Origin: a virus
Virus record (IMG/VR): IMGVR_UViG_3300013128_000008
Location: 1 to 41,673 of that record
Strand: one strand, 5' to 3'
DNA length: 41,673 nt
Shown: positions 21,857 through 29,168 of the stretch, in pieces
Numbering within the stretch: position 1 is the stretch's first letter
Layout of the letters: each line of letters opens with the position of its first letter
Program-made: the position numbers and the translations under genes
The notes under the pieces: model-generated
The model's input: the letters and a program-made list of their open reading frames with translations, nothing else
The model's database searches: none
What the model was told of the DNA's origin: nothing

Positions 21857-22159
21857 TCAGTCGGGACACATTGGACAGGCGCCAGCAGACCACGGATGGT
21901 CACAGGACCGAGACCAAGTCAGGAAGTACTGTACGTCATTCGGGTCCATGCCAAACTTCTTGGCTAGGTGAGCATAGAGCCGTTCACGATGGCCCTTAGC
22001 AAACTCCCAGCCTCCGGAGACACGGCGGCGAACCTTAGCTTCATACTTCTCCTTCTCAGCGCGAATCTTCGCACCAAGCACCTGACGCTCCGTGACTGCT
22101 TTCATTGTTGACCCCGCTTTCATTGTTGACCCTGCTTTCATTGTTGACCCCACGTTCAT
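21857..22159 (-). CDS. Cys-containing protein with start-codon repeats (100 aa)
   Basis: The conserved body runs from about VTERQVLGAKIRAEKEKYEA through GHRERLYAHLAKKFGMDPND and ends SCDHPWSAGACPMCPD, where three Cys and a His could bind a metal. The N-terminus is built by an 18 bp tandem repeat that gives STMKAG units, each with an in-frame ATG (22159, 22141, 22123, 22105) preceded by GTCAACA. The 22159 start is chosen because it overlaps the stop of the tiny membrane gene as ATGA; 22105 would remove all repeats. Several N-terminal forms may be made. The function is unknown. Confidence 0.6.
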   Translation of the reverse strand: MNVGSTMKAGSTMKAGSTMKAVTERQVLGAKIRAEKEKYEAKVRRRVSGGWEFAKGHRERLYAHLAKKFGMDPNDVQYFLTWSRSCDHPWSAGACPMCPD

Positions 22160-22169
22160 TGTTGACCAC
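22098..22169. repeat. 18 bp tandem repeat carrying ATG codons
   Basis: Four units beginning at 22098, 22116, 22134 and 22152 share GCTTTCATTGTTGACCC with one variable last base; the fourth is slightly diverged. On the minus strand each presents GTCAACAATG, that is, a start codon in the same frame 18 bases apart. This lies at the junction of two coupled genes. Confidence 0.9.
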
Positions 22170-22239
22170 ACAGGAATCCTAGCTGGAAGGCTAGGAGTAC
22201 CGCGATGATGAAGAAGAAGACATCGATTTCGCGCATCAT
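22156..22239 (-). CDS. Tiny single-pass membrane peptide (27 aa)
   Basis: The frame MMREIDVFFFIIAVLLAFQL then GFLCGQQ is almost entirely one transmembrane helix. ATG 22239 overlaps the stop of the preceding membrane gene (ATGA) and its own stop overlaps the ATG at 22159 in the same manner. The double coupling and perfect hydrophobic composition make a real micro-protein plausible. No function can be assigned. Confidence 0.5.
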   Translation of the reverse strand: MMREIDVFFFIIAVLLAFQLGFLCGQQ

Positions 22240-22406
22240 CGACGCCGCATGGCGAGCGAAACAATCAATCCGACGAGAGCCCCGTACATCACGTGCAATA
22301 CGAAACGCTCGGTGTCGATGGGTGCTGCTGTGCCAATGTCCTCACGGGCAGGGCAGGCAACAAGAGCCAGGGCGACGAAGGCAAGAATGCGGGTCACGTT
22401 CTTCAT
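22236..22406 (-). CDS. Small membrane protein or lipoprotein-like peptide (56 aa)
   Basis: The N-terminus MKNVTRILAFVALALVACPA resembles a signal peptide, with Cys after ALVA, somewhat like a lipobox although the spacing is not exact. A second hydrophobic segment (LHVMYGALVGLIVSLAMRRR) ends the protein. It could be a two-pass membrane protein or a lipid-anchored spanin-like piece; neither can be proven. ATG 22406 has GAGG upstream; a GTG at 22418 that overlaps the SbcD-like stop is an alternative. The stop overlaps the next micro-gene. Confidence 0.5.
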   Translation of the reverse strand: MKNVTRILAFVALALVACPAREDIGTAAPIDTERFVLHVMYGALVGLIVSLAMRRR

Positions 22407-22414
22407 GTTGTTCC

Positions 22415-23515
22415 TCACGCGTTGGAAGTAACCAGCAAGGTCTTACCGTAGGCTACAAGCTGGTCCTCTTCGACTTCCGGAAGGTTGGCCTTCAACCACG
22501 CTTCGTTGGACTTGACCCAAGCTACTACCATGGCTGACGGGGAAAGGTTTTCCTCGGACAGCTCCATCGCAGTCTGCGCTACTTCAGGAGGTACGTACAT
22601 CACTTCGCAGTTCTGGGAGCCGGACTTCTTCCGCAGTTCGTCCAACTCCGTTGGAGTATGCTTCTTCTGCGTGAGAAGTCGAACGAAATCCTGCGGACGT
22701 GCAGCCTCGTGGTCCTCCTTGCAGAGGATGAACTTAGGCGCACTAGTTTCGATGTGCTCGAACGTGACGTGGTCCGTGTAGAGCTTCACATGGAGGAAGC
22801 CACGACGAGAGTTCACGTCGCCCCAATTGTGTTGGTGAGATGCACCCACGTACCAACCGTTCTGGAAGAGTTGCTGGTGCTCGTGGTAGTGCCCGAAGAA
22901 GCAGGCAGTGAACTTCTGCCACGGGATGTCTCCCACGGAGAGGTCAGTGTCACTAACCAGCACGTAATCAGATCCTACACGGGCACCCTGAATACCGAGG
23001 TGGGCGAACAGTACGTGTGGTTCATCCGGCTTCGTAAGCTCCGCCAGTTCTTTGATCTCCTTCACAGCCTTGTCACGGTCGTCTGTGTAGGGGACAAAGG
23101 AGTACCGGATGAGGTCTCTACGAGAACCAGGTACCGTGATCGACCTGGAGGTGCTCCAGTCAAACACTTGGTGGGCAAACACATGCAGGCTGTGAACCAT
23201 GCCTTCTCTGTCCGAGTAGTCATGGTTGCCTGGAATCATCCGCACCTTCGCCGACATGTCCCTGATGGCATCATACATCAGGTTCAACGCTACGGTAGGC
23301 ACAGCCTCTCGAACGTGGAACAGGTCGCCACAGAAGAACACGTTCTTGATGCCGTGTTCGCGAGCGAATGCGTCGATCTCCTTGATGACCTCATACGCCG
23401 CGAACAGCCTGGAGTTCACGAAGTGCCCCTCGTGCGGGACTTCCTTGGCTCCGAACGGAAAGGTGTGTGCGTGGTGGTCAGAGAACACCAAGAACTCGTC
23501 AACCATCACTGGCAT
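22415..23515 (-). CDS. SbcD/Mre11-like nuclease (T4 gp47-like)
   Basis: This is the metal-dependent nuclease subunit of the end-processing complex with the SbcC-like ATPase. Phosphoesterase motifs are in order: VFSDHHAH near the N-terminus, FFCGDLFHVRE, IPGNHDYSD, LFAHLGIQG and FGHYHEHQ. A C-terminal capping domain (TPTELDELRKKSGSQN, then MYVPPEVAQ) follows. The length of about 366 residues is typical. ATG 23515 has a GGAGGAG site about 9 bases upstream; ATG 23506, which overlaps the stop of the small membrane gene as TGATG, is nearly as likely. Together with RecA, the UvsW-like helicase and SSB it indicates recombination-dependent replication. Confidence 0.92.
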   Translation of the reverse strand: MPVMVDEFLVFSDHHAHTFPFGAKEVPHEGHFVNSRLFAAYEVIKEIDAFAREHGIKNVFFCGDLFHVREAVPTVALNLMYDAIRDMSAKVRMIPGNHDYSDREGMVHSLHVFAHQVFDWSTSRSITVPGSRRDLIRYSFVPYTDDRDKAVKEIKELAELTKPDEPHVLFAHLGIQGARVGSDYVLVSDTDLSVGDIPWQKFTACFFGHYHEHQQLFQNGWYVGASHQHNWGDVNSRRGFLHVKLYTDHVTFEHIETSAPKFILCKEDHEAARPQDFVRLLTQKKHTPTELDELRKKSGSQNCEVMYVPPEVAQTAMELSEENLSPSAMVVAWVKSNEAWLKANLPEVEEDQLVAYGKTLLVTSNA

Positions 23516-23679
23516 GACTCCACTCTCCTCCATTCACGAATGGCTGGAACGATGTTACGTGCCAATGGGGTGAGCAGGAGCAAGGTTAGACACACGACAC
23601 CCACAGCAGCAAACATGAAGCACCCGCAACCGGCAATGTCGGGTGCTTCATTGATGGTAGCATTGCTGGGAAGTTCCAT
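23506..23679 (-). CDS. Small single-pass membrane protein (57 aa)
   Basis: The frame from ATG 23679 (GAGG 5 bases upstream) encodes MELPSNATINEAPDIAGCGC, then a hydrophobic segment FMFAAVGVVCLTLLLLTPLA, then a basic end (IREWRRVESCQ). This gives one transmembrane helix with the C-terminus probably cytoplasmic by the positive-inside rule. The stop overlaps the alternative SbcD-like start at 23506. Codons for its first third form a perfect 12-bp stem (23615-23651). Function is unknown. It is preceded two bases earlier by another membrane-protein gene. Confidence 0.55.
   Translation of the reverse strand: MELPSNATINEAPDIAGCGCFMFAAVGVVCLTLLLLTPLARNIVPAIREWRRVESCQ
23615..23651. repeat. Strong inverted repeat within the membrane gene
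   Basis: ATGAAGCACCCG (23615-23626) and its exact complement (23640-23651) flank a 13-base loop. On the transcript this 12-bp stem begins about 28 bases into the small membrane gene and could slow ribosomes or protect the message. No U-tract follows, so it is not a typical terminator. Confidence 0.6.
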
Positions 23680-23680
23680 G

Positions 23681-23938
23681 TCAACCTCTTTGATGTTTAT
23701 GAAGGGTACGGACTAGGTAGCGGATGAACCTTCCGACAAGCGAACCAACGCCAGAAAGCACCAACACAACCAGTAGGATGGGCCATACAGCAGCGAGAGC
23801 CAAGACGATTATCCCCTCCGTGGAAGCTGCCATCATGGTGTAGGGTGTAGGGTCTGCATACCTGACTGCCGTGGCAGTCACGATTGCACAGACGAGTCCG
23901 ATCAAGGCGTAGATGAAGACGGGCAAGTAGAACGACAT
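23681..23938 (-). CDS. Membrane protein, two helices (85 aa)
   Basis: From ATG 23938 (GAGG 5 bases upstream) the protein begins MSFYLPVFIYALIGLVCAIV (helix 1), has a short polar loop (RYADPTPYTM), then IIVLALAAVWPILLVVLVLS (helix 2), and ends in a basic segment (GRFIRYLVRTLHKHQRG). A helical hairpin with cytoplasmic basic tail is expected. A longer frame to 24001 lacks a ribosome site. It overlaps the end of the coiled-coil gene and precedes the single-pass membrane gene. Such paired small membrane proteins can be holin-like, but no lysin is present nearby, so that is not claimed. Confidence 0.6.
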   Translation of the reverse strand: MSFYLPVFIYALIGLVCAIVTATAVRYADPTPYTMMAASTEGIIVLALAAVWPILLVVLVLSGVGSLVGRFIRYLVRTLHKHQRG

Positions 23939-23945
23939 GTCACCC

Positions 23946-24317
23946 TCACTTCTCGATCTCAGCGAGAACCAGTTGAACAGTCTCGGAACTGTGGGAGGCA
24001 AGCATGCGTCTCGCCGCTTTCTTCAGCGATTCTAGCTTGCGTTCCGCGTTCACAGCACGCGCCTTCATCTTAGCAGCTTCGTCAGGAATCGGCCGAGACG
24101 AAAGCATGCAGTCCAATTCCACGGCGATAGACAGGAGTTCGCCCTCAAAGAAGTCCTTCAGGCGCTCCGACTCCTTCAACCGCTTGAGGACGTTGATGAG
24201 CGTTTCGAGAGTATCACCGGCTCCATCCCAAGCAGGCTCAGGTACGCCGCTTCTGAACGACGCGAGAGTTGCTTCTGCGTTCTGTAGCTCGGCTTCGATG
24301 TCTAGAGGCTTGCTCAC
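23946..24317 (-). CDS. Coiled-coil hypothetical protein (123 aa)
   Basis: A GTG start overlaps the recA stop as GTGA. The protein is almost all helix with heptad-like patterns ([17 protein letters not shown], then [18 protein letters not shown], then [20 protein letters not shown]). The one Pro-rich break ([10 protein letters not shown]) separates two helical regions. It could be a dimeric accessory protein. Translational coupling to recA suggests a role in recombination or its regulation, but no motif supports a specific function. Confidence 0.65.
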   Translation of the reverse strand: MSKPLDIEAELQNAEATLASFRSGVPEPAWDGAGDTLETLINVLKRLKESERLKDFFEGELLSIAVELDCMLSSRPIPDEAAKMKARAVNAERKLESLKKAARRMLASHSSETVQLVLAEIEK

Positions 24318-25384
24318 TCCGCAGCCTCAGCGACGCGAGGCACAGGAGACTTAAGGCGGTAGTGCTTACGCACCTCTGCGTCCACAGCCCTCAGCATGTC
24401 TGGATGGCTGGCCAGGAACGCGGCAGCATTCACGGCACCCTGACCGATGCGCTCACCCTGGTACGAGTACCATGCGCCTGCACGCTCGATGAAGCCTAGC
24501 TGGGTTCCAAGCTCCAGAACATCGGTCGCATAGTTGACACCCTTGCCGAACATGATGTCGAACTCCACCTCACGGAAAGGAGGAGCGACCTTGTTCTTCA
24601 CGACCTTGACACGCGTGCGGTTACCCACGGTCTCTTCACCCTGCTTGATCGCACTGATCCTGCGAATGTCCAGGCGAAGGCTTGCGTAGAACTTGAGCGC
24701 GTTACCACCCGTGGTCGTCTCGGGCGAGCCGAACATGACGCCGATCTTCATGCGAATCTGGTTGATGAAGATCAGGATGGTGTTCGTCTTGGACGCGATG
24801 CCTGCGAGCTTGCGGAGCGCCTGGCTCATCAGTCGGGCCTGAAGACCTACGTGAGAGTCACCCATCTCACCTTCGATCTCAGCCTTGGGCACCAGTGCCG
24901 CTACCGAGTCGATTACGACGATGTCGAAACCGCCCGACGCGACAAAGGTTTCCGCGATGTCCAGTGCCTGCTCACCGTTGTCCGGCTGGGACAGAACGAC
25001 GGAGTCCATGTCCACACCGAGGGCGCGTGCGTAGCCAGGGTCCAGTGCGTGCTCAGCGTCGATGAACGCCGCTGCGCCACCAAGCCTCTGGATCTCAGCA
25101 ATCGCATGTAGCGTGAGCGTCGTCTTTCCGCTCGACTCCGGGCCGTAGATCTCAATCACACGACCACGAGGATAGCCACCGACTCCGAGTGCAACGTCGA
25201 GACTCAGAGAGCCCGTGGACACTGCCTCAACGTCAGGGAGCGGATGTGCGCTGAACACGAACGCTGCTCCGTCGCCATGTTCCTTGGCAACCCTGTCGAG
25301 TGCAGCCTTGCGTGCAAGCTCCTTGGACGTGAAGTTACCTGCGCTGATCTTCTCTTCCTTCTTTTCGTCTTTCTTGAATGCCAT
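24314..25384 (-). CDS. recA: RecA recombinase
   Basis: It forms ATP-dependent filaments on single-stranded DNA and performs strand exchange. The 356-residue protein is bacterial-type RecA rather than the UvsX type: Walker A GPESSGKT (81-88), [18 protein letters not shown], the [17 protein letters not shown] Walker B strand, LMSQALRKL and [17 protein letters not shown] (L2 region with TTTGG after it). A Lys/Glu-rich N-terminal extension precedes the core. ATG 25384 has GGAG 6 bases upstream. The 75-base gap to the SSB gene holds crossing inverted repeats. Its C-terminus is shorter and less acidic than in many bacteria. Confidence 0.97.
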   Translation of the reverse strand: MAFKKDEKKEEKISAGNFTSKELARKAALDRVAKEHGDGAAFVFSAHPLPDVEAVSTGSLSLDVALGVGGYPRGRVIEIYGPESSGKTTLTLHAIAEIQRLGGAAAFIDAEHALDPGYARALGVDMDSVVLSQPDNGEQALDIAETFVASGGFDIVVIDSVAALVPKAEIEGEMGDSHVGLQARLMSQALRKLAGIASKTNTILIFINQIRMKIGVMFGSPETTTGGNALKFYASLRLDIRRISAIKQGEETVGNRTRVKVVKNKVAPPFREVEFDIMFGKGVNYATDVLELGTQLGFIERAGAWYSYQGERIGQGAVNAAAFLASHPDMLRAVDAEVRKHYRLKSPVPRVAEAAE

Positions 25385-25404
25385 GTTGTGCTCCGTAAAT
25401 AGAA

Positions 25405-25459
25405 CGGGCACACAACTACCGAAGTAATCATGTGCCCGCAGGTTACCTCAGGTAGTTGT
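25405..25459 (-). promoter_or_regulatory. Crossing inverted repeats before recA, attenuator-like
   Basis: In transcript order the elements are ACAACTACC (25459-25451), CGGGCACA (25438-25431), GGTAGTTGT (25420-25412) and TGTGCCCG (25412-25405). The first pairs with the third, the second with the fourth, so the two stems compete. The second stem is followed by TTCTATTT, like a weak intrinsic terminator. The arrangement suggests a choice between terminator and antiterminator ahead of recA. Confidence 0.5.
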
Positions 25460-26344
25460 TCAGGCCAGCGAGCGTCTCATCTCAGCGGCCAGGTCTCCAT
25501 CGCCATCTGCATCACCGGACCACTCCGTGGTAGTGGCTGCTGCACTCTTCACGTTGGTCCTGCCGCCACCCGAAGAAGTGGATGCTGGAAGCGCAGCCTT
25601 GAACGCACCGCCAGGTCCCTCAGAGAGGAGCTTGGACATTTCGTCCACAGGCTGGAAACGCCCGATGCTGGAAAGGTCAGGAAGCGTGAACTCAGGCGGA
25701 AGCGGAGCCTTGGTCTTCTTGAGATCCGGCTGCACCGTGTAGCGCGTGAGCATCTTGTTCTTGTTACCGTGCTTCGTGAGGATGATGTTGTGGCCTTCCT
25801 CACGGTTGGTGATGTCCATCTCGTTCGTCAGGATGATCGAAGCCACCTGCTCGTAGATGGTCGTGGTCGCAGCGTACACCTGGACCTTGGGGTCGCCGAC
25901 CTCGAAGGGTGCTTCCTTCTCAGGACGCTCCTTCTTCCAGTCCGCCACGTCCTTCGCCGTGTAGACGGGATCCGCGAGGTCCACGATGGACATCAGGTAC
26001 GCCACCTTCGCACGAAGGTCCTTAGCGAGTTCCTGGGCCTTCACGTCCGACTTCTGGTTCTTGAGCATGTCCACGAAGTCACAGATCGGACAGTCGTTGT
26101 CCTCTGCGCCAGGCGTCTTCTTCGGACAGAGAATGGGTCCACTCTCCTCCGTGACGTTCCAGTGCTGCCACACCTCACGCCAGAACGAACCGGCGAACTC
26201 ACCCTCTTCGGTCCAGGGAGGCAGGATGCGAATGCGGTTGACGCCATCTTGTGGCCTCCAGAACTTCATTCCGGGTCCACCGCGCGTGGTTCGTGCCTGT
26301 ACCTCTGCCTGTGCCTTACGAAGCTTTGCTAGATCTAGTCCCAT
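25460..26344 (-). CDS. Single-stranded DNA-binding protein (T4 gp32-like)
   Basis: It protects and organises single-stranded DNA at forks and during recombination. The N-terminal region carries MKFWRPQDGVNRIRILPPW, the usual opening of gp32-like proteins. The zinc site follows as His61, Cys73, Cys85 and Cys88 (within HWNVTEES and CPKKTPGAEDNDCPIC), as in T4 gp32. A basic OB-fold core (GHNIILTKHGNKNKMLTRY) follows, then a Ser/Gly-rich linker and acidic tail (GDADGDGDLAAEM), which would recruit partner proteins. ATG 26344 has GGAG 6 bases upstream. An unusual leader with pseudoknot-type repeats precedes it, and recA follows. Confidence 0.88.
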   Translation of the reverse strand: MGLDLAKLRKAQAEVQARTTRGGPGMKFWRPQDGVNRIRILPPWTEEGEFAGSFWREVWQHWNVTEESGPILCPKKTPGAEDNDCPICDFVDMLKNQKSDVKAQELAKDLRAKVAYLMSIVDLADPVYTAKDVADWKKERPEKEAPFEVGDPKVQVYAATTTIYEQVASIILTNEMDITNREEGHNIILTKHGNKNKMLTRYTVQPDLKKTKAPLPPEFTLPDLSSIGRFQPVDEMSKLLSEGPGGAFKAALPASTSSGGGRTNVKSAAATTTEWSGDADGDGDLAAEMRRSLA

Positions 26345-26375
26345 GTTCTCTCCATTTCACTTTGTTGCTACCGTT

Positions 26376-26424
26376 GTGGTAGGAATTGTTTAGAACCAAT
26401 AGCCTACCACGCTGTAAGCTATTG
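26376..26424 (-). promoter_or_regulatory. Candidate pseudoknot or operator in the SSB leader
   Basis: In transcript order: CAATAGC (26424-26418), 7 bases, GTGGTAGG (26410-26403), GCTATTG (26403-26397), 13 bases, CCTACCAC (26383-26376). The first pairs with the third and the second with the fourth, with the 7- and 13-base loops and no central gap that H-type pseudoknots require. It ends about 30 bases before the SSB start. T4 gene 32 is autoregulated by a leader pseudoknot, so a similar mechanism is plausible. Alternatively these are DNA operator sites overlapping the promoter. Confidence 0.5.
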
Positions 26425-26428
26425 TCAA
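26401..26428 (-). promoter_or_regulatory. Possible promoter of the SSB gene
   Basis: TTGACA (26428-26423), 16-base spacer, TAGGCT (26406-26401) on the minus strand, overlapping the stop of the preceding gene. Its start point near 26394 would leave most of the crossing repeats outside the transcript, so it competes with the RNA pseudoknot interpretation unless transcripts also arrive from upstream. Confidence 0.4.
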
Positions 26429-26916
26429 CCCCGGCCTTGCATTTCACGTCCCAACACTGTTGCGTCGGCACGGAACTCTGAACGTTGATTCGCGCCTAGC
26501 GAGATCAACATTTCCTTGCGCGCTGCCATCGAATCGCGAGCAGCCTTTAGCAGGCCAAGCTGCTTCTCTGCATCCGTCGCTTCGTTCTGGAGCGCCACAT
26601 AGCGGTCATCAGTGATGACCATGTTCTCGATCATCTTCTCAGTCGTCTTCACCCCATGCATTTCGCCACGCTTCTCTGCATCCAGAACAGCGTACATGCG
26701 CTTGAGGTCGATGTCGAAACGGCGTACCTTGTCGGCCGCAAGCTCATAGCAAGTCGCGTAGTACGCGAATCGCTCCGAGTGCTCGGCGAACTCACCACTC
26801 AGGTCACCCCTGTTGATGAACAAGTGCTCATCGAGGTGCGAGGTGTAGTCCACTGATCCGACTGTATGTGTTGGTACTAGCTCGTTCAAGGTTGGCGCAT
26901 CTACTACATCAGTCAT
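26425..26916 (-). CDS. Hypothetical helical protein (163 aa)
   Basis: ATG 26916 has GGAG 6 bases upstream and a good promoter just before it. The N-terminal quarter is polar (TLNELVPTHTVGSVDYTSHL). The rest is long helices with heptad patterns (GEFAEHSERFAYYATCYELA, then EATDAEKQLGLLKAARDSMA) and a basic stretch DKVRRFDIDLKRMY. It may be a dimeric DNA-metabolism accessory factor; its place between DNA polymerase and SSB supports that. No sequence family was recognised, and an SSB-loading or helicase-loading role would be speculation. Confidence 0.65.
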   Translation of the reverse strand: MTDVVDAPTLNELVPTHTVGSVDYTSHLDEHLFINRGDLSGEFAEHSERFAYYATCYELAADKVRRFDIDLKRMYAVLDAEKRGEMHGVKTTEKMIENMVITDDRYVALQNEATDAEKQLGLLKAARDSMAARKEMLISLGANQRSEFRADATVLGREMQGRG

Positions 26917-26934
26917 CGTTTCTCCGTTTCCGGC

Positions 26935-26962
26935 ACTCTAGCAGGCCAGGGGTGCGTGTCAA
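26935..26962 (-). promoter_or_regulatory. Sigma70-like promoter before the 163-aa gene
   Basis: TTGACA (26962-26957), 16-base spacer, TAGAGT (26940-26935) on the minus strand, in the 56-base gap after the DNA polymerase gene. The expected transcript has a leader of about a dozen bases including the GGAG site. It would drive the 163-aa gene, SSB, recA and beyond. Confidence 0.65.
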
Positions 26963-26972
26963 CAGTAATACG

Positions 26973-29168
26973 TCAGGCGATGTGCAGGCTCTTCTTCGCG
27001 CCCCACGACTCAGTAGACGAGGAGAATTCAGCCGTGATGGGCACGGAGAACTTCCAGTCTTCCATGGCCTTCTTGATCAGTGGAAGCAGGTACATCTCGT
27101 CCTTGTGGACATAGAGTTGGATCTCGTCATGGACAAAGTTAACGAGCTTGGTGCGCTTGCCCTTCAAGAGACTGTGAACTCGGACAACTGCGATCTTGAA
27201 GAGATCAGCCGCCGTGCCCTGAATCAGGAAATTGACGCCCTGTCTTTGAGCACGCGCTTCCAGCCAGAAGAGGGACTCGTCCTTCAAAAGCTTTCGTGCC
27301 TTGGCATGTGGGAGATGTCGCACACGACCGAAGTAGTTGGACAGTTCCCCGGCCAGTTTGACAGTGCGGTTGCCCTGGTTGATGAAACGCTTGACGCCGA
27401 CGTACTTGTCCAAGTACATGTCGATGAAGCTCTGGCACACAGCGACCCAGTCATCGTCGCTGTAGTTGAGGTACTTCTCTGGACGCTTGATCTGCTCCGA
27501 GAGACCAGGCGCACCTACGCCGTAGATGATGCCGAAGTTGATGCGCTTGGCAACACCACGGAGCAAGGAATACTCCTTGTACTTCGGGTGGCTCTCGTCC
27601 TTGAGAACCTCGGTGATTTCATCGATGTCCAGTCCGAACATTTCGCAGAACGTGCGGGTGTGGATGTCCTGTCCCTTGCGGTAAGCATCCAGCAACAACT
27701 CATCCTGTGAGTAGTGTGCGGTGAGGCGCACCTCGATCTGAGAGTAGTCGGCGAAGACGTAGAGGTAGTCAGGATCCCACGGCACGAAAGCTTTGCGGAT
27801 GGTCTTGTCCTGTGCCGGGATGTTCTGGAGGTTAGGGTCCTGCGAGGACATACGACCAGTACTCACGTTCTGGTTGAACGAGCAGTGGAGCACGTTGTCC
27901 TTGGAGGTCTTCTCCAGGATGCCGTCTACGTAGGTGCCCTTGATCTTGGTAATCTCTCGGAGCTTGAGGATATCCTTGACTACCTCATGCTTATTCTTGA
28001 GCTTCTCCAAGACCTTCTTGTCGAGGGCGTATCGCTTGTCTTCCTCGTTCTCAGCGTCCTCGGTCGCCTCCGTGAACTTGGTGAACTCCACGCCCTGAGC
28101 CTGTAGTGCGGCGACAAGCTGCGGTACGGACCCAAGGTTGATGTTACCTAGCACGTTCTTGATCTTGTCCGTGAGCTCGATGATCTGGTTGTTGAGTTCT
28201 TCACCCGCTACGAGCAGGTGCTGCGTATTGATGCGAACGCCATGCTCCTCAGCTTCAAACAGTGCTCGAAGCAGGCGCATCTCGTTCTTGTACAGCGCGG
28301 TGAGTCCAGGCGTCCAGTCGATGTTCTTGACACAGTATTCGTACAGGCGATAGGTCAGGAACGTATCGAGGGCGGCGTACTCGGTCATTAGACTGACGGG
28401 GACGTATCCATAGTGGATCTCTTCCTTGCCAGCCTTTGCGTACTTGTGGTCCTTGAGAAGCGTTTCAGCGATGTGCTTCTTCAACTCAGGACGCTTCATG
28501 TGCTGGTAGGCCAGATCCTTGGACAAGCGATCGGCTTCAGCCATGACCAGCTTGCGGAAGAACGCCCTGCGGAGCTTGGACTCCTTGGTGCGCCAGTCAC
28601 CAATCAGCTTCTCCTTGGCGTTGGCGGACCCGTCCACCAAGCCTTTGTGCCAGCGACCCATGTCATCCTTCCATCCGGAAGCGATGGTCTTGAGGGCACC
28701 AGGCGCGTTCTCGTCATGGAAGTGCCACAGGATGCGGGTGTCGTGAATGCTGCACTTGATGTCTACACCCTCTCTGGCATAGAAGTGCATATCGAACTTG
28801 CCGTGGTGCCACACCGTGGTGCGTTTGGGGTTGCTGAAGAACTGCTGCAAGTCGGCACGGATGTCGTCCATGCTCAACTGGGACGGAGGCAGGCCATCCT
28901 GTAGGGACTCCTCGTGCCTGCACGCCACGTAGAAGTGCGTGTTCTTCCAGCCAAAGCTCAGGCCGATGATGTGGTGTCCGGAATACCAGTAGAACCCGGT
29001 GGTTTCCGTGTCACACGCAACGAGATCCTGCTGTTCGAGCAGCTTGTAGAAGTTGTCCCACTCGGACTTCGTGTGCACGAGGTAAAGCTTTGAGCCACCT
29101 ACACCACGCCAGCAGTTGTGGATGAGCCCATTCAGGTCTTCCGTAGGCAGAGTAAGGTCACTTAGCAT
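26973..29168 (-). CDS. Family A DNA polymerase with 3'-5' exonuclease
   Basis: The replicative or repair polymerase of the phage. The N-terminal proofreading domain shows VACDTETTG (Asp53, Glu55), VWHHGKFDMHF and a late YAALDTFLTYRLY (Y-x3-D). The polymerase domain shows motif A DYSQIEVRL (Asp474), motif B RGVAKRINFGIIYG with Arg537 and Phe545 in the O helix, and motif C VHDEIQL (680-682). Phe545 at the sugar-discrimination site suggests rejection of dideoxynucleotides. There is no 5' nuclease domain, as usual for phage enzymes. At 731 residues it is near T7 polymerase in size. The start overlaps the preceding gene by 11 bases. Confidence 0.96.
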   Translation of the reverse strand: MLSDLTLPTEDLNGLIHNCWRGVGGSKLYLVHTKSEWDNFYKLLEQQDLVACDTETTGFYWYSGHHIIGLSFGWKNTHFYVACRHEESLQDGLPPSQLSMDDIRADLQQFFSNPKRTTVWHHGKFDMHFYAREGVDIKCSIHDTRILWHFHDENAPGALKTIASGWKDDMGRWHKGLVDGSANAKEKLIGDWRTKESKLRRAFFRKLVMAEADRLSKDLAYQHMKRPELKKHIAETLLKDHKYAKAGKEEIHYGYVPVSLMTEYAALDTFLTYRLYEYCVKNIDWTPGLTALYKNEMRLLRALFEAEEHGVRINTQHLLVAGEELNNQIIELTDKIKNVLGNINLGSVPQLVAALQAQGVEFTKFTEATEDAENEEDKRYALDKKVLEKLKNKHEVVKDILKLREITKIKGTYVDGILEKTSKDNVLHCSFNQNVSTGRMSSQDPNLQNIPAQDKTIRKAFVPWDPDYLYVFADYSQIEVRLTAHYSQDELLLDAYRKGQDIHTRTFCEMFGLDIDEITEVLKDESHPKYKEYSLLRGVAKRINFGIIYGVGAPGLSEQIKRPEKYLNYSDDDWVAVCQSFIDMYLDKYVGVKRFINQGNRTVKLAGELSNYFGRVRHLPHAKARKLLKDESLFWLEARAQRQGVNFLIQGTAADLFKIAVVRVHSLLKGKRTKLVNFVHDEIQLYVHKDEMYLLPLIKKAMEDWKFSVPITAEFSSSTESWGAKKSLHIA

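Noticed and set aside
22658-23716. Long plus-strand frame opposite the SbcD-like gene
   Set aside because: The minus strand carries all phosphoesterase motifs in order; the plus frame has no recognisable motif.
25430-26332. Long plus-strand frame opposite the SSB gene
   Set aside because: The SSB frame shows the zinc site, ribosome site and acidic tail. The plus frame is a composition artefact.
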